A stretch of 64,000 nucleotides of DNA from contig NC_009616.1 in assembly GCF_000016905.1 (NCBI RefSeq), positions 744,001 through 808,000 of the forward strand, given 5' to 3'. Source of the DNA: Thermosipho melanesiensis BI429. GTDB lineage: Bacteria > Thermotogota > Thermotogae > Thermotogales > Fervidobacteriaceae. The translations under genes and the position numbers were made by a program. The number at the start of each line of letters is the position of its first letter. Positions within the stretch are counted from its first letter, which is position 1. Shown here in pieces: positions 18,071-27,299 of this stretch. Under the pieces are notes generated by a model that saw nothing but the letters and a program-made list of their open reading frames with translations, was not told the DNA's origin and made no database searches.

Positions 18071-19327
18071 TTAACTATATGCACTTAAATCAAATAATCC
18101 ATGCCCTGATAGTGTAAAAACAATAACCTTTTCTCTTTTTTCCTCCTTTGCCCTTTTTGCTTCCCTTATTGCGCCTGCTATAGCATGAGCCGATTCAGGA
18201 GCTGGAACAATTCCTTCAACCTTTGCAAATATCCTTGCTGCATTAAATGTTTCATCTTGCGAAAAACTTTCTGCACGAATTATTTCTTCTTTTACAAGAC
18301 GCGAAATTATTGGTGAAGCACCATGATATCTTAAGCCACCTGCATGAATCTTTGGTGGAATAAAATCTTTTCCCAAGGTATACATCTTCAACAAAGGAGT
18401 TAAACCAGAACTATCACCAAAATCATATCTATATACTCCTTTTGTCAAAGTAGGACAACTTTCCGGCTCACATGCAACAAAATCCACATTTTTTCCAGAA
18501 AGTTTATCTGGAACAAAAGGAAAAACTGTTCCGCCAAAATTTGAACCTCCACCATGACACGCTATTATTACATCAGGTTCTAAATTAACTTTTTCAAGTT
18601 GTTTTTTTATTTCAAGCCCTATTACCGTTTGATGCAACAACACATGATTTAAAACACTTCCCAAAGAATATTTTGCACCTTCCTCGTTTAACACTTTTTC
18701 CATAGCCTCACTAATGGCTATACCCAAACTTCCCGGATGATTTTCATCAAAACTCTTACCAAACTCTGTAAATTTACTAGGCGATGGTACCACATCTCCA
18801 CCAAAAAGATTCATAAGTTGTTTTCTCATTGGTTTTTGCTCAAAGCTTACTCTTACCATAAACACTTTTACAGGAATATTGAATTTTAACCCTGCGTAAG
18901 ATAAAGCACTTCCCCATTGTCCCGCACCTGTTTCAGTGTACAACACCTTTGTTCCAGAAATCCTATTGTAATACACCTGCGCTATTGCCGTATTTGTTTT
19001 ATGACTCCCTGTTGGACTTACACCTTCGTATTTGTAAAAAATCTTTGCAGGAGTATCTAGATACTCTTCCAAAAATTTTGCCCTAATTAGTGGAGTTGGT
19101 CTAAATCTTAAATACTCCTTTAGTACTTCATCTGGAATTTCTATAAATCTTTTTTTAGTCATCTCCTGTTCAAGCAAAGGCTCTGGAAAAATCTTTAAAA
19201 GCTTTTCCGGAGAAATGGGATTTGTCGTCTCAGGATCAAGTGGTGGATCTAATTCAAAAGGCAAATCTGAAAGAACGTTATACCAATGCCTTGGCATCTC
19301 CTCAGTGCTTAGATAAATAACCCTCAT
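18071..19327 (-). CDS. Tryptophan synthase beta chain, TrpB2 type
   Basis: PLP enzyme joining indole and serine to make tryptophan. The Schiff-base Lys lies in GVSPTGSHKTNTA, and TETGAGQWGSAL, HGGGSNFGG and VPAPESAHAIAG are all present. The extended N terminus (MPRHWYNVLSDLP) and the RPTPLIRAKFLEEYL segment mark the TrpB2 branch, which T. maritima also has and which does not form the standard TrpA complex. ATG 19327 (MRVIYLS) follows GGGGGAGAG. No trpA or other trp gene is nearby. Transcription is controlled by the Trp attenuator just upstream. Confidence 0.95.
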   Translation of the reverse strand: MRVIYLSTEEMPRHWYNVLSDLPFELDPPLDPETTNPISPEKLLKIFPEPLLEQEMTKKRFIEIPDEVLKEYLRFRPTPLIRAKFLEEYLDTPAKIFYKYEGVSPTGSHKTNTAIAQVYYNRISGTKVLYTETGAGQWGSALSYAGLKFNIPVKVFMVRVSFEQKPMRKQLMNLFGGDVVPSPSKFTEFGKSFDENHPGSLGIAISEAMEKVLNEEGAKYSLGSVLNHVLLHQTVIGLEIKKQLEKVNLEPDVIIACHGGGSNFGGTVFPFVPDKLSGKNVDFVACEPESCPTLTKGVYRYDFGDSSGLTPLLKMYTLGKDFIPPKIHAGGLRYHGASPIISRLVKEEIIRAESFSQDETFNAARIFAKVEGIVPAPESAHAIAGAIREAKRAKEEKREKVIVFTLSGHGLFDLSAYS

Positions 19328-19360
19328 ACTCTCTCCCCCTTTTCTTTTTAAAATAAAAAA

Positions 19361-19381
19361 GCCGGGCTTTTTCAGCCCGGC
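19361..19381 (-). terminator. Attenuator terminator (segments 3:4) of trpB2
   Basis: Stem GCCGGGCT/AGCCCGGC with a five-base loop, then a run of seven Us on the minus strand. It ends 34 bases before the trpB2 start and after the leader peptide stop. Confidence 0.9.
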
Positions 19382-19447
19382 AATTGTCCACATAAAAGAA
19401 TTTCAGCACGACAAAGGTGGTGGACAATTGCCCATTTTCCACCACCA
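19379..19447 (-). promoter_or_regulatory. Trp attenuator: alternative RNA pairings 1:2 and 2:3
   Basis: Segment 1 (19439-19446, coincident with the three Trp codons) can pair with segment 2 (19416-19423) over eight bases. Segment 2 (19420-19432) can instead pair with segment 3 (19379-19391) over 13 perfect bases, GTGGACAATTGCC with its complement. Segment 3 shares bases with the terminator stem. A ribosome stalled on the Trp codons would cover segment 1, free segment 2, and so prevent the terminator. This is the classical attenuation layout. Confidence 0.88.
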
Positions 19448-19495
19448 AACCTTTTTTTCTGTTTTATTAAAACACACAAATAATTTATCCACCAT
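19403..19495 (-). CDS. Trp leader peptide (30 residues)
   Basis: ATG 19495 is preceded by AAGGTGAG. The short frame runs to TGA 19405-19403 and contains KKVWWWKMGNCPPP, with three consecutive TGG codons at 19447-19439. Trp is the rarest amino acid, so a run of three in a 30-residue peptide ahead of a Trp gene is strong evidence for a stalling leader peptide. Its stop lies about ten bases beyond segment 2, so a ribosome that finishes would mask segment 2 and allow termination. Confidence 0.88.
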   Translation of the reverse strand: MVDKLFVCFNKTEKKVWWWKMGNCPPPLSC

Positions 19496-19520
19496 AAATC
19501 TCACCTTCTTTATTTTGATA

Positions 19521-19548
19521 ATTCTAACATATTTTTCGTATAAGTCAA
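19521..19548 (-). promoter_or_regulatory. Promoter of the trp leader-trpB2 unit
   Basis: TTGACT (19548-19543), 16 bases, TAGAAT (19526-19521) on the minus strand, about 26 bases before the leader peptide start. This is one of the clearest sigma-A-type promoters in the window. Confidence 0.7.
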
Positions 19549-19555
19549 TTAAATA

Positions 19556-20476
19556 TTAATCAAAAAAATTTGTAATGTAATACAAAAGGATTGTAAAAAA
19601 AGCAGAAAAAGTAGGGGTAACTATCCATGTTAATGCTATCTTGACTATTATCCGTTTATTTACAAGTTTTGAACCTTTCGCAAATCCAGCACCAATTACA
19701 GCACCAACTATAGCCTGAGAAACTGAAACGGGAATACCAACAAGTGAATACAGCCAAACCGTTATCGCCTGACCTAAAACTGAAATTGCAGAAGAAAAGT
19801 AATCAAGTTCTATTATTCTTTTACTAATTGTATACATCACCCTCTTGTTACTAAAAAGAGCTCCCACCGATATACTCAAACCACCAATAAACACAGCTGT
19901 ATCTATTCCCATCTTCTTTGCAAAAACACCCGTTACATTTGCAACGTTATTTGCACCTAAAGAAAACGAAGCATATGCTCCAATTACTAATGTAAATAAA
20001 ACAATTAGCTTTTCACGTAATTGTATAGACCTTATCTTGTTAAAAGGTACAGACAATACTTTATACATCAAAAACCCAAAGAACATTCCACCAATTGGTG
20101 TTAGAACCCAGGCAACTAACAATTTAAATAATATACCAATATTAACATAGTTATTTAAAATTCCTGCACCTAAAATCCCTCCAACAATGGCTTGTGATGA
20201 TGAAGAAGGAATCCCAAGTTTTGAGAGTATTACCATAGTAAGCACAGCAGAAATAGTTGAAAGAACGGCAAAATAAATATTCATATTCGAAAAACTACTT
20301 ATTGTTTCTATTCCACTTTTTCCCCCAAAAATAGCTCCAAAAAATATGGATATAGCAGATACAACTGTAATTAACCTATACCTTAAAATCCCCATCTCCA
20401 CAGATGGTCCAAAAATATTTGCCGAATCATTTGAACCAAGAAATACTCCAAAAAGTATAGCAGGTAAAATATACAA
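19556..20476 (-). CDS. PiT-family inorganic anion (phosphate) transporter
   Basis: 306-residue membrane protein with the two inverted PiT signatures, FLGSNDSANIFG near the N terminus and SLGANNVANVTG in the middle, plus the GIPSSSSQAIVG and GIPVSVSQAIVGA repeats. Ten or so helices. It should import phosphate with a cation, though some relatives carry sulfate. The short central loop suits the small prokaryotic form. TTG 20476 follows AAGGAGTGA. The trp promoter lies immediately after its stop. Confidence 0.88.
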   Translation of the reverse strand: MYILPAILFGVFLGSNDSANIFGPSVEMGILRYRLITVVSAISIFFGAIFGGKSGIETISSFSNMNIYFAVLSTISAVLTMVILSKLGIPSSSSQAIVGGILGAGILNNYVNIGILFKLLVAWVLTPIGGMFFGFLMYKVLSVPFNKIRSIQLREKLIVLFTLVIGAYASFSLGANNVANVTGVFAKKMGIDTAVFIGGLSISVGALFSNKRVMYTISKRIIELDYFSSAISVLGQAITVWLYSLVGIPVSVSQAIVGAVIGAGFAKGSKLVNKRIIVKIALTWIVTPTFSAFFTILLYYITNFFD

Positions 20477-20541
20477 AGTATATCACTCCTTAACAAGCTT
20501 TTTGTTTCATATTTTATCATTATATAACATTTTTTCAAGAA

Positions 20542-20571
20542 AAAAGTACCACCCAAATAGGTGGTACTTTT
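20542..20571. terminator. Terminator between the lipoprotein and PiT genes
   Basis: A perfect 12-base-pair stem AAAAGTACCACC/GGTGGTACTTTT with a six-base loop, U-rich on both strands. It ends the lipoprotein gene (stop 20600) before the PiT gene. Confidence 0.8.
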
Positions 20572-20599
20572 CTAAGCTTTCTAAGTTATTAGATATCAA

Positions 20600-22135
20600 C
20601 TAAGGAGCCGAAAATAACAAATTAGATAACTCCCCGGCTAATAGATCTATTAACACATCTATAAACTCATCTATTGAAAGTGTTTCAAAAGAGATAGAAA
20701 ATTCATACTTTACAGGCTCAAGCTCCAATTTCAAATTAAGTTTATTATCACTTCGTGTTATTAAAGTTTGAGATTCGAAAAAATCATAAATTATATTTTT
20801 AATCTTCTCTTTTGCATTTGTTGAATCCAAATTCCAAATTTGGTTTTCTATGAAACTTTGGAAGAATATTTTTTGAATTCCTATGTTATTTTCTTTCCAA
20901 TCAATGGTTTCAGCAGATAGTTTAGAAAAATCAACCGTAAACTTTCCAGTGACAAACACCGTTTCTGATGATGATGAGGTAATTCCATCTATTTTTTCTT
21001 CATATGAAAAATCAATAGTCAACGTTTTATCCGGTAAAGACTCATTGATAACTTTTAATACATCGTAAATTTTTGTTTCACTACCCACTTCAAATGAATT
21101 TAATTTCAACGTCATACTTTCTGGAAGTTCTTCCAAAATTTTTTCATCCAATAGTTCTTTTGCTACAAATATATTTTCACTTCTAGTAGCTAAGCTTTTA
21201 AGTTGATAAAGTTCATACAGACTATACCAACTTGTCCAACCTTTTTCATCTGCTTTTAGCTTTTCAAACTCATATATCTCAATTAAGCTATCCAAAGTAA
21301 CACTTGCAAAATCTATTTCCTTAGAAAATCCTGGTGTTACAAAGGCATCTTCGATAAATATATCTTTCATATCTAAAATATTAACATCAGGTTTTAATCC
21401 AGCCAGTGAATCCGCAAGTATTTTTAAATTTTGCCAATAAGTTTCTAATAATGGCGATGGATTTTTAGAGATAAAATCAACAATTAAAGAACTTGCATCA
21501 TCTGAAATAAATGGAATATCAATATTTTCCATAGAGTTTTTTACTTTTCTTGCATCTCTTACCATACTTCTTATATTTTTCCTTTTATCATATGCATTAA
21601 TAAGTGTTTTTGCACTTACCCTTATTAGCATTAAATCTCTGTAATCCAATGCAACTTCATCGGTTGAAGTTACAGCAGCATGAGGAAAAACACTCAAAAT
21701 CTTATCTCTTGCTTCACCTTCAAACACAATTTTAAAATTATACCTATCATCCCTTTGTCTTACTTTTTCAGTAATGGTCATTACCTTTCTAATCTTATCA
21801 ATAGCCCCTTTGTGTTTTTCTAACACATCCAAAATAGCTTCAATAATTTCAAATTCATCTTTATCATATGTTTCATATGAGTCACTTTTTGAATTTAAAC
21901 TGAAAGAACTATATGTAGACATACTGCCAGAAAATACCATCATAACATCTTCAATCAATGATTGTGTTTCATCATCTACAACAACAGCTGCAACATAAGC
22001 CGGGTTATCCTCAGTAACACTATCTAGATCTTCCACTTTGCTTTCCAACGAAATATCATTAAAGAAATTTCCAACACAACCGAAAAATGTTAAAAAAATT
22101 AATACAACTACTAATATCCACAAAAATTTTTTCAT
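20600..22135 (-). CDS. Lipoprotein of unknown function
   Basis: 511 residues. A signal peptide with lipobox LTFFGC (Cys 20) predicts export and lipid anchoring. The rest is a soluble, acidic, mostly helical-looking chain (EFEIIEAILDVLEKHKGAID, later EKLKADEKGWTSWYSLYELYQ) followed by strand-rich sequence. I recognise no domain. ATG 22135 follows GGGGTGA. It stands alone between terminators, with 124 AT-rich bases upstream that presumably hold its promoter. Confidence 0.75.
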   Translation of the reverse strand: MKKFLWILVVVLIFLTFFGCVGNFFNDISLESKVEDLDSVTEDNPAYVAAVVVDDETQSLIEDVMMVFSGSMSTYSSFSLNSKSDSYETYDKDEFEIIEAILDVLEKHKGAIDKIRKVMTITEKVRQRDDRYNFKIVFEGEARDKILSVFPHAAVTSTDEVALDYRDLMLIRVSAKTLINAYDKRKNIRSMVRDARKVKNSMENIDIPFISDDASSLIVDFISKNPSPLLETYWQNLKILADSLAGLKPDVNILDMKDIFIEDAFVTPGFSKEIDFASVTLDSLIEIYEFEKLKADEKGWTSWYSLYELYQLKSLATRSENIFVAKELLDEKILEELPESMTLKLNSFEVGSETKIYDVLKVINESLPDKTLTIDFSYEEKIDGITSSSSETVFVTGKFTVDFSKLSAETIDWKENNIGIQKIFFQSFIENQIWNLDSTNAKEKIKNIIYDFFESQTLITRSDNKLNLKLELEPVKYEFSISFETLSIDEFIDVLIDLLAGELSNLLFSAP

Positions 22136-22259
22136 ATTTTCACCCCTATCTTATTATACAAAATAAAATCATAAAAATAAATAATTTTATTATTATTTTA
22201 ATTATTTATTCGTAAATTTCACAAAAAAAATAAGCAATCAAGAAACAAAATCGTAAAAT

Positions 22260-22808
22260 TCAAAAAATATCATTAAAAGAAATAATTTCATCTATATTTT
22301 TTCGGTGATATTTTTCCTTTGGATCATTACCATATCCAATTGGAAGAATAACCTCTAGTTTATAATTTCCAAAAGAAAAATCATTTAGATTTGGAGGGGT
22401 ATACGTTACAGTAGAAAGACCTATTTCTTCAAGAGCTAATAACAAATAACCTATTGCTAGCCACGTGGATTCTTTGGAAAAAGGTGCACTTTTATCGGAA
22501 TAAACAAATAAAAGATAAGGAGCTTGAGTTAAAAATTCCTTTTTCCAAGTGATATTAGCATTTTTCAAAAATTCTTTTAATTTCCCTTTTGAAGATTCAT
22601 AAAACTTTCTCTCCTCTTTCTCTACAATTTCTCTGATTTTTTCTTTTTCTTTTTGAGCATCTACTATTTTAAAATGCCAAGGCTGTGCATTCATACCAGA
22701 TGGTGCTTCCTTTGCAACATTTATAGCATATTTTATATCCTCAATATCTGGCTTTTTGTCTGAAAAAATCCTTACTGTTTTTCTTTTTTTAGCAAGTTCT
22801 AATAACAT
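22260..22808 (-). CDS. Nitroreductase family protein
   Basis: Flavin-dependent oxidoreductase of 182 residues. The start LAKKRKTVRIFSDKKPD and the phosphate-binding APSGMNAQPWHFKIV are typical, and the C-terminal VILPIGYGNDPKEK is the usual last motif. The substrate cannot be read from sequence. It begins four bases after the metH stop and so may share the met operon transcript, although no methionine role is known for it. Confidence 0.87.
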   Translation of the reverse strand: MLLELAKKRKTVRIFSDKKPDIEDIKYAINVAKEAPSGMNAQPWHFKIVDAQKEKEKIREIVEKEERKFYESSKGKLKEFLKNANITWKKEFLTQAPYLLFVYSDKSAPFSKESTWLAIGYLLLALEEIGLSTVTYTPPNLNDFSFGNYKLEVILPIGYGNDPKEKYHRKNIDEIISFNDIF

Positions 22809-22812
22809 CCTA

Positions 22813-25134
22813 TCACCTCTTAAGTATTTTTTTTACCAACTTTAGTGCTTGTGATGCGTTTTTGGCATAATATACACCAAAATTATCCGCAATTTCTTTG
22901 TTCATAGATGCTCCTCCAGAAATTATAGGAATATCTACATTATTATCGACAAATAAATCCTTTACCTCTTTTATTCTTCCAATAGTTGTTGTCATCATGG
23001 CAGATAAACCGACTATATCAGGTTTATATTCCTTAACCGCCTTTAAAATTTCTTTTGCAGGAACGTCCTTTCCAAGATCTATAACGTTTATACCAGAACT
23101 TTTTAAAACCGTTCCAACTATCCTTTTACCTATATCATGCACATCCCCCTCTACCGTTGCAAGTACAACTGTTCCCAACTTTTCCCTAGCGTTACTTTCA
23201 ATTAATGAATTTAGGTATTCAAATATAGGAGTTACTGTTTCTGCGGCGAGAATAAGTTGTGGGAGATATATTTCCCCTTTTGAATACAGTTCTCCAATGT
23301 ACTCCATCTTCTTCGAAAGAATATCCTGACTTATTTGAAGAGGAGTATATTCTTCAAGTAATTTCTCTATCTCTCTTTTTAATTCATCTTCTTTTTTGTT
23401 TAGTATCATTTCAATCATGGGCTCGTTACGTATTATCTCTTTTTTTTCAAAATCCACTCCTTTTAAAGTAAGGCTACCAAATACAGCATTCATGGTACAC
23501 TTTTCAGATGTATTCAAAATAGCCGCAGTTAATCCCTTATCAATACAAAGAGCCAAAAATGAACTATTAAGAGCTTCTCTATTTGGCATACCAAAACTTA
23601 AATTAGAAAGTCCTATACTTGTATTTATACCCTCTTTTGAAAGAAGTTCGATTGTTTTTATTGTAACAGCTGGATCTTTCTTGGCCCCCAATGGCAAAAC
23701 CAACGGATCAACAATTACACGCTCTTTTTCTATATCATGTTTTTCTAGATACCTTATAGCTTCAAGTGCTATATCAAATCGCTCCTTTGCACTTTCAGGT
23801 ATCTTATCCTTCATGGTTAAGAGAATCAAAATTCCACCGTATCTTTTTAAAAGATAAATTGCTTTATCTAAATTTTCCCTTTTTGCAGTTGAAGAGTTTA
23901 TTATAGGTCTTCCTACATATTCTTTCAATGCCATTTCCATAAACTCAAATTCTTGTATATCCAACGAAAGAGGTAAAGAACTTATCTTATCTAATGTATT
24001 AACAACTTGACTAAAATGTGTTTTATCAAGTAATTTTTCTATTCCAAGGTTTAGATCCAATACATGGGCACCTTCTTTTTCTTGTAAAATTGCAAGTTCT
24101 ACTATCTTGTTGTAATTTCTTTCTCTTATTTTTTGTTGAAACTTTTTCTTTCCTGCAGCATTAATTCTTTCGCCGATTATAAGGAATGGCTTCATTTTTT
24201 TTAACTTGGTTCTACTTGAAACAAATTCCTCTTTTACTATCTCTCTTTTCTTAGGCTTTTTTTCTTTCAAAAATTCAACCATCAACCTTATATGCTCAGG
24301 TGATGTCCCACAACATCCTCCTACTATATTTGCACCAAATTCAACAAAGTCTTCCATATACAATGCAAATTTTTCAGGAGATGTGTTATATACTATGCTA
24401 CCATCTCTCAATAGCTTTGGTTTTCCCGCATTTGGCTCTACACTTATAGGCTTTCTTGAATAATTTGAGAGTTGCTTAAAAACGGGTAATAATTTTTCCG
24501 GCTCAAGTGTACAATTTATTCCTACAACATCCACATCTAAATCATTCATCAATGTAGAAAAAATTTCCACACTTGTCCCCGTAACAGCTACTCCATCTTC
24601 ATCAAACGTCATTTGAACAATTATTGGTACATCCTTTGACAAATCTCTCAAGGCCAAAATAGCCGCTTTTAACTCTTTTAAATCAGACATAGTTTCCAAA
24701 ATAAACCCATCAATCCCAGAATTTAAAAGTATCTCCCCTTGCTCTTTAAACACCTCGTATGCTTCATCAAAAGTTAATTCTCCAAGTGGTGAAATAAGGT
24801 ATCCCGTTGACGATATATCACCAAGTATATAAACTTTTTTATCCTTTCTGGCCTTCTTCGCTATCTTTACCGCATTGTAATTAATATCCTTTAAATTATA
24901 TTTCACCTTTAATGAACTTAGTTTCAACCTGTTTGCACTAAAAGTGTTTGTTAAAAGAAAATCTACCCCTGCATCAACATAAGCCTTTTGAAGGGCATAA
25001 ACCATTTCACTATTTGTAACATTTAAAGTTTCAATTACTTCCTTAAAACCCAATTTAAAAAATTCCGTACCATATGCTCCATCCAAAAAATATATTCTTT
25101 CATTTAACAGTTCTAAAAATTCTTTTCTTTCCAA
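22813..25134 (-). CDS. metH: B12-dependent methionine synthase lacking the activation domain
   Basis: Transfers the methyl group of 5-methyltetrahydrofolate to homocysteine through cobalamin. The order is homocysteine domain (LDGAYGTEFFKLGF; zinc ligands in INCTLEP and GGCCGTSPEH), pterin-binding domain from about 320 (IGERINAAGKKKF), helical cap, and cobalamin domain with the ligand motif GDVHDIGKRIV. It ends at about 773 residues, without the SAM-binding reactivation domain, which is the separate gene just upstream. TTG 25134, two bases after that gene's stop and behind GGATGGTGG, is the preferred start. ATG 25146 is possible. Confidence 0.95.
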   Translation of the reverse strand: MERKEFLELLNERIYFLDGAYGTEFFKLGFKEVIETLNVTNSEMVYALQKAYVDAGVDFLLTNTFSANRLKLSSLKVKYNLKDINYNAVKIAKKARKDKKVYILGDISSTGYLISPLGELTFDEAYEVFKEQGEILLNSGIDGFILETMSDLKELKAAILALRDLSKDVPIIVQMTFDEDGVAVTGTSVEIFSTLMNDLDVDVVGINCTLEPEKLLPVFKQLSNYSRKPISVEPNAGKPKLLRDGSIVYNTSPEKFALYMEDFVEFGANIVGGCCGTSPEHIRLMVEFLKEKKPKKREIVKEEFVSSRTKLKKMKPFLIIGERINAAGKKKFQQKIRERNYNKIVELAILQEKEGAHVLDLNLGIEKLLDKTHFSQVVNTLDKISSLPLSLDIQEFEFMEMALKEYVGRPIINSSTAKRENLDKAIYLLKRYGGILILLTMKDKIPESAKERFDIALEAIRYLEKHDIEKERVIVDPLVLPLGAKKDPAVTIKTIELLSKEGINTSIGLSNLSFGMPNREALNSSFLALCIDKGLTAAILNTSEKCTMNAVFGSLTLKGVDFEKKEIIRNEPMIEMILNKKEDELKREIEKLLEEYTPLQISQDILSKKMEYIGELYSKGEIYLPQLILAAETVTPIFEYLNSLIESNAREKLGTVVLATVEGDVHDIGKRIVGTVLKSSGINVIDLGKDVPAKEILKAVKEYKPDIVGLSAMMTTTIGRIKEVKDLFVDNNVDIPIISGGASMNKEIADNFGVYYAKNASQALKLVKKILKR

Positions 25135-25136
25135 AA

Positions 25137-25673
25137 TTACCACCATCCTACCATACATGTTGTTGTCTTTCTTGGAATCATAACACCGCTTTGCAAAACC
25201 TTAATCTCTTTTATTTTCAAGAAGTTTATAATATCTTTATTTTTCCTAATATCCACATCACCATAGCCAGGAGAAAAACGCATAGTTCCTTTTCCCATTT
25301 TTTCCCTAAGTTTTTTATCAAAAGAATCATTGAGTTTTTCCAAAGCCTCAGATGCCCAGGCATCTAATATTGCACCTTTAAAAATTTCGCCATTTTCCAT
25401 GTATTCCTCTATTTTTTCATCTATATCTTTACCAAGAGTGGAAACAAAAATAGTGATTTTTTTTATTCCTTTAAAACTTTTAGGAACGAAATTTGGAATG
25501 TCTTTAATTGTATCAAACCATACAATGGGTTTAGAAAGCCTCAAACCTTCCAAATAAATCTCGTTAATTTCTTCGTTTAGATCATTTTCCATACCTTTGT
25601 ATCTCATACCAGCTCTTGCAAGAAAAATCTTCTTTGATGGCATATACTCGTGCTTTTCAGGAATATAGACCAT
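25137..25673 (-). CDS. Stand-alone MetH activation-domain protein
   Basis: 178 residues resembling the AdoMet-binding reactivation domain of MetH, which re-methylates oxidised cobalamin. Telling segments are GAILDAWASEALEKL, FSPGYGDVDI, and the C-terminal LQSGVMIPRKTTTCMVGW. T. maritima TM0269, solved structurally and described as a MetH activation-domain relative, is the closest known type. It lies between metF and metH, with two bases before the latter, so equal production is likely. Confidence 0.9.
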   Translation of the reverse strand: MVYIPEKHEYMPSKKIFLARAGMRYKGMENDLNEEINEIYLEGLRLSKPIVWFDTIKDIPNFVPKSFKGIKKITIFVSTLGKDIDEKIEEYMENGEIFKGAILDAWASEALEKLNDSFDKKLREKMGKGTMRFSPGYGDVDIRKNKDIINFLKIKEIKVLQSGVMIPRKTTTCMVGWW

Positions 25674-25681
25674 ACTCTCAC

Positions 25682-26599
25682 CTATATATTCTTTAATATT
25701 TCTAATACTGGATCTGGCTTACTCATAGTAAATATATGAATTCCAGGTATACCATACTCACGAAGTTTTTCTATCATCTTTATGGTATGCCTTATTCCTA
25801 CAAAAAATTCTTCTTTTTCTGTTTTTGCCTCTCTCAAATCCTCAAGTAATTTTTCTGGAATGTCTATAAAAAACGTCCCGGGAAGTTTTTTTGCGCTTTT
25901 ATAGCTTGTTATTGGCTTAATACCAGGAATAATAGGAATTGTTATATTCTCCTTTTTCAATCTTTCAACAAAATCAATGTACTTTTTTTCATCAAAGAAC
26001 ATTTGAGTTATTACAAACTTTGCACCGGCTTCTATCTTTCTTTTAAGATATTTTATATCTTCCGTCATATTAGGAGACTCAAAATGCTTTTCTGGATATC
26101 CTGCAACACCTATACAGAAATCCGTTTTTTTTGCATTTTGGTATAGGTACTTTCCCTTGTTCATATTAAAAATCTGCTCAACAAGCTGATATGCATACTC
26201 ATACTGCCCATCTTTTTTTATTACATTCCTTTTTTTATCACCTCTTACAACAAAAACATTATCTATGCCTATAAAATCAAGGTCAATAAGGAGTTCTTCA
26301 AGTTCAAACTTGCTATTCCCAATACAAGTAAGATGTGGAACAACATCTATATCGTACCGCATCTTTAATGCTGCAACTATTCCCATTGTTCCAGGTCTTC
26401 TCACTTTTGGAAGTTTCAAAATCCGCCCATCTACCTCATAATACTCCAGTTCAGCAGGATGTTTTGTAACACTTATAAACGCTGGATTAAAAGGTGCTAT
26501 TTTGTCAACCACCTTATAAATCTCATCTATACTGTGACCTCTAAGTGGTGGAATCACCTCAACTGATACAAAAAAATCCTTTATTTTAGATATCTTCAT
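25682..26599 (-). CDS. metF: 5,10-methylenetetrahydrofolate reductase
   Basis: Makes the 5-methyltetrahydrofolate used by MetH. A TIM-barrel flavoprotein of 305 residues with VSVEVIPPLRGHS at the start, FISVTKHPAE, NVFVVRGDK, and FVITQMFFDEKKYIDFVERLK near 205. The final GIPGIHIFTMSKPDPVLEIL is characteristic. It follows UPF0280 with one base between the genes. ATG 26599 has a modest GATGG site, consistent with coupling. Confidence 0.94.
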   Translation of the reverse strand: MKISKIKDFFVSVEVIPPLRGHSIDEIYKVVDKIAPFNPAFISVTKHPAELEYYEVDGRILKLPKVRRPGTMGIVAALKMRYDIDVVPHLTCIGNSKFELEELLIDLDFIGIDNVFVVRGDKKRNVIKKDGQYEYAYQLVEQIFNMNKGKYLYQNAKKTDFCIGVAGYPEKHFESPNMTEDIKYLKRKIEAGAKFVITQMFFDEKKYIDFVERLKKENITIPIIPGIKPITSYKSAKKLPGTFFIDIPEKLLEDLREAKTEKEEFFVGIRHTIKMIEKLREYGIPGIHIFTMSKPDPVLEILKNI

Positions 26600-26600
26600 C

Positions 26601-27299
26601 TTACCATCCCCTCACTCTGTGTATACCCTTTATAACAACATATCCATCTATAATTACAACTATATCTTGTATTTCTTGAAACTCTTTTTTTAAAATTCTT
26701 TTTGCATCGTATACGTTTTTTATATTGTTTGATATAGCAGTTGCGTAGGCGTCTGAAAGAGTTGCATCGTGTGTAACAACAGTAGTCGTATCTGTTTTTC
26801 CAAAATTTTTTGAATGACCTATATATCTCGATGAAGTGGCAATACCATATTCTCCAGCAGGAAGTTCTATTTTCAAATTTATCGTATTTGAAACTATTCC
26901 AACACTTGTATCAGTTGTAGAAAAAACATATAAATCTCCGCCATTTTCCACAAAAAGTTTTTGTGGAGAAAATGTGTTTAATATAAACCGTCCAACAAAC
27001 TTCGAAAACGCACCAGCAACAGCTGCCATAGGACCAACACCTGCTTTTTGTGAACAAAGTATCATATCTTTAACTATTTCCGGCTCATCACACTTGATTT
27101 TTAATGGCTTTAGCACACCTAAAAACTCTTCATCTACATACTCTTCTATACTCTTTCTTAAATCCACAAGATACTCATAAATCAAAATTGGCAAACCAGG
27201 TATCTTTTTATCCATCCCTATCCAAATATCGCTTTCTTTATATTTTACCCTAAACGAAAATAAATTATGTCCCATTAACTCTCTATAATACCTATTCAA
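26601..27299 (-). CDS. UPF0280 (COG2122) protein, probable sulfide-to-homocysteine factor
   Basis: About 232 residues of an ApbE-like fold, with GVGPMAAVAGAFSKFVGR, FVENGGDLYVFS and THDATLSDAYATAISN as family motifs. In Methanosarcina, the COG2122 protein MA1715 improves sulfide assimilation into homocysteine together with COG1900 proteins, and here it sits directly after a COG1900 gene. TTG 27299 overlaps the previous stop as TTGA and has GGGGG eight bases upstream. The longer frame to 27338 lacks such a site. Confidence 0.87.
   Translation of the reverse strand: MNRYYRELMGHNLFSFRVKYKESDIWIGMDKKIPGLPILIYEYLVDLRKSIEEYVDEEFLGVLKPLKIKCDEPEIVKDMILCSQKAGVGPMAAVAGAFSKFVGRFILNTFSPQKLFVENGGDLYVFSTTDTSVGIVSNTINLKIELPAGEYGIATSSRYIGHSKNFGKTDTTTVVTHDATLSDAYATAISNNIKNVYDAKRILKKEFQEIQDIVVIIDGYVVIKGIHRVRGW

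Noticed and set aside
19380-19500. T-box leader ahead of trpB2
   Set aside because: A GGTGG occurs, but the T-box consensus bulge and the stem I architecture are absent. The GGTGG repeats are Trp codons and their pairing partner.
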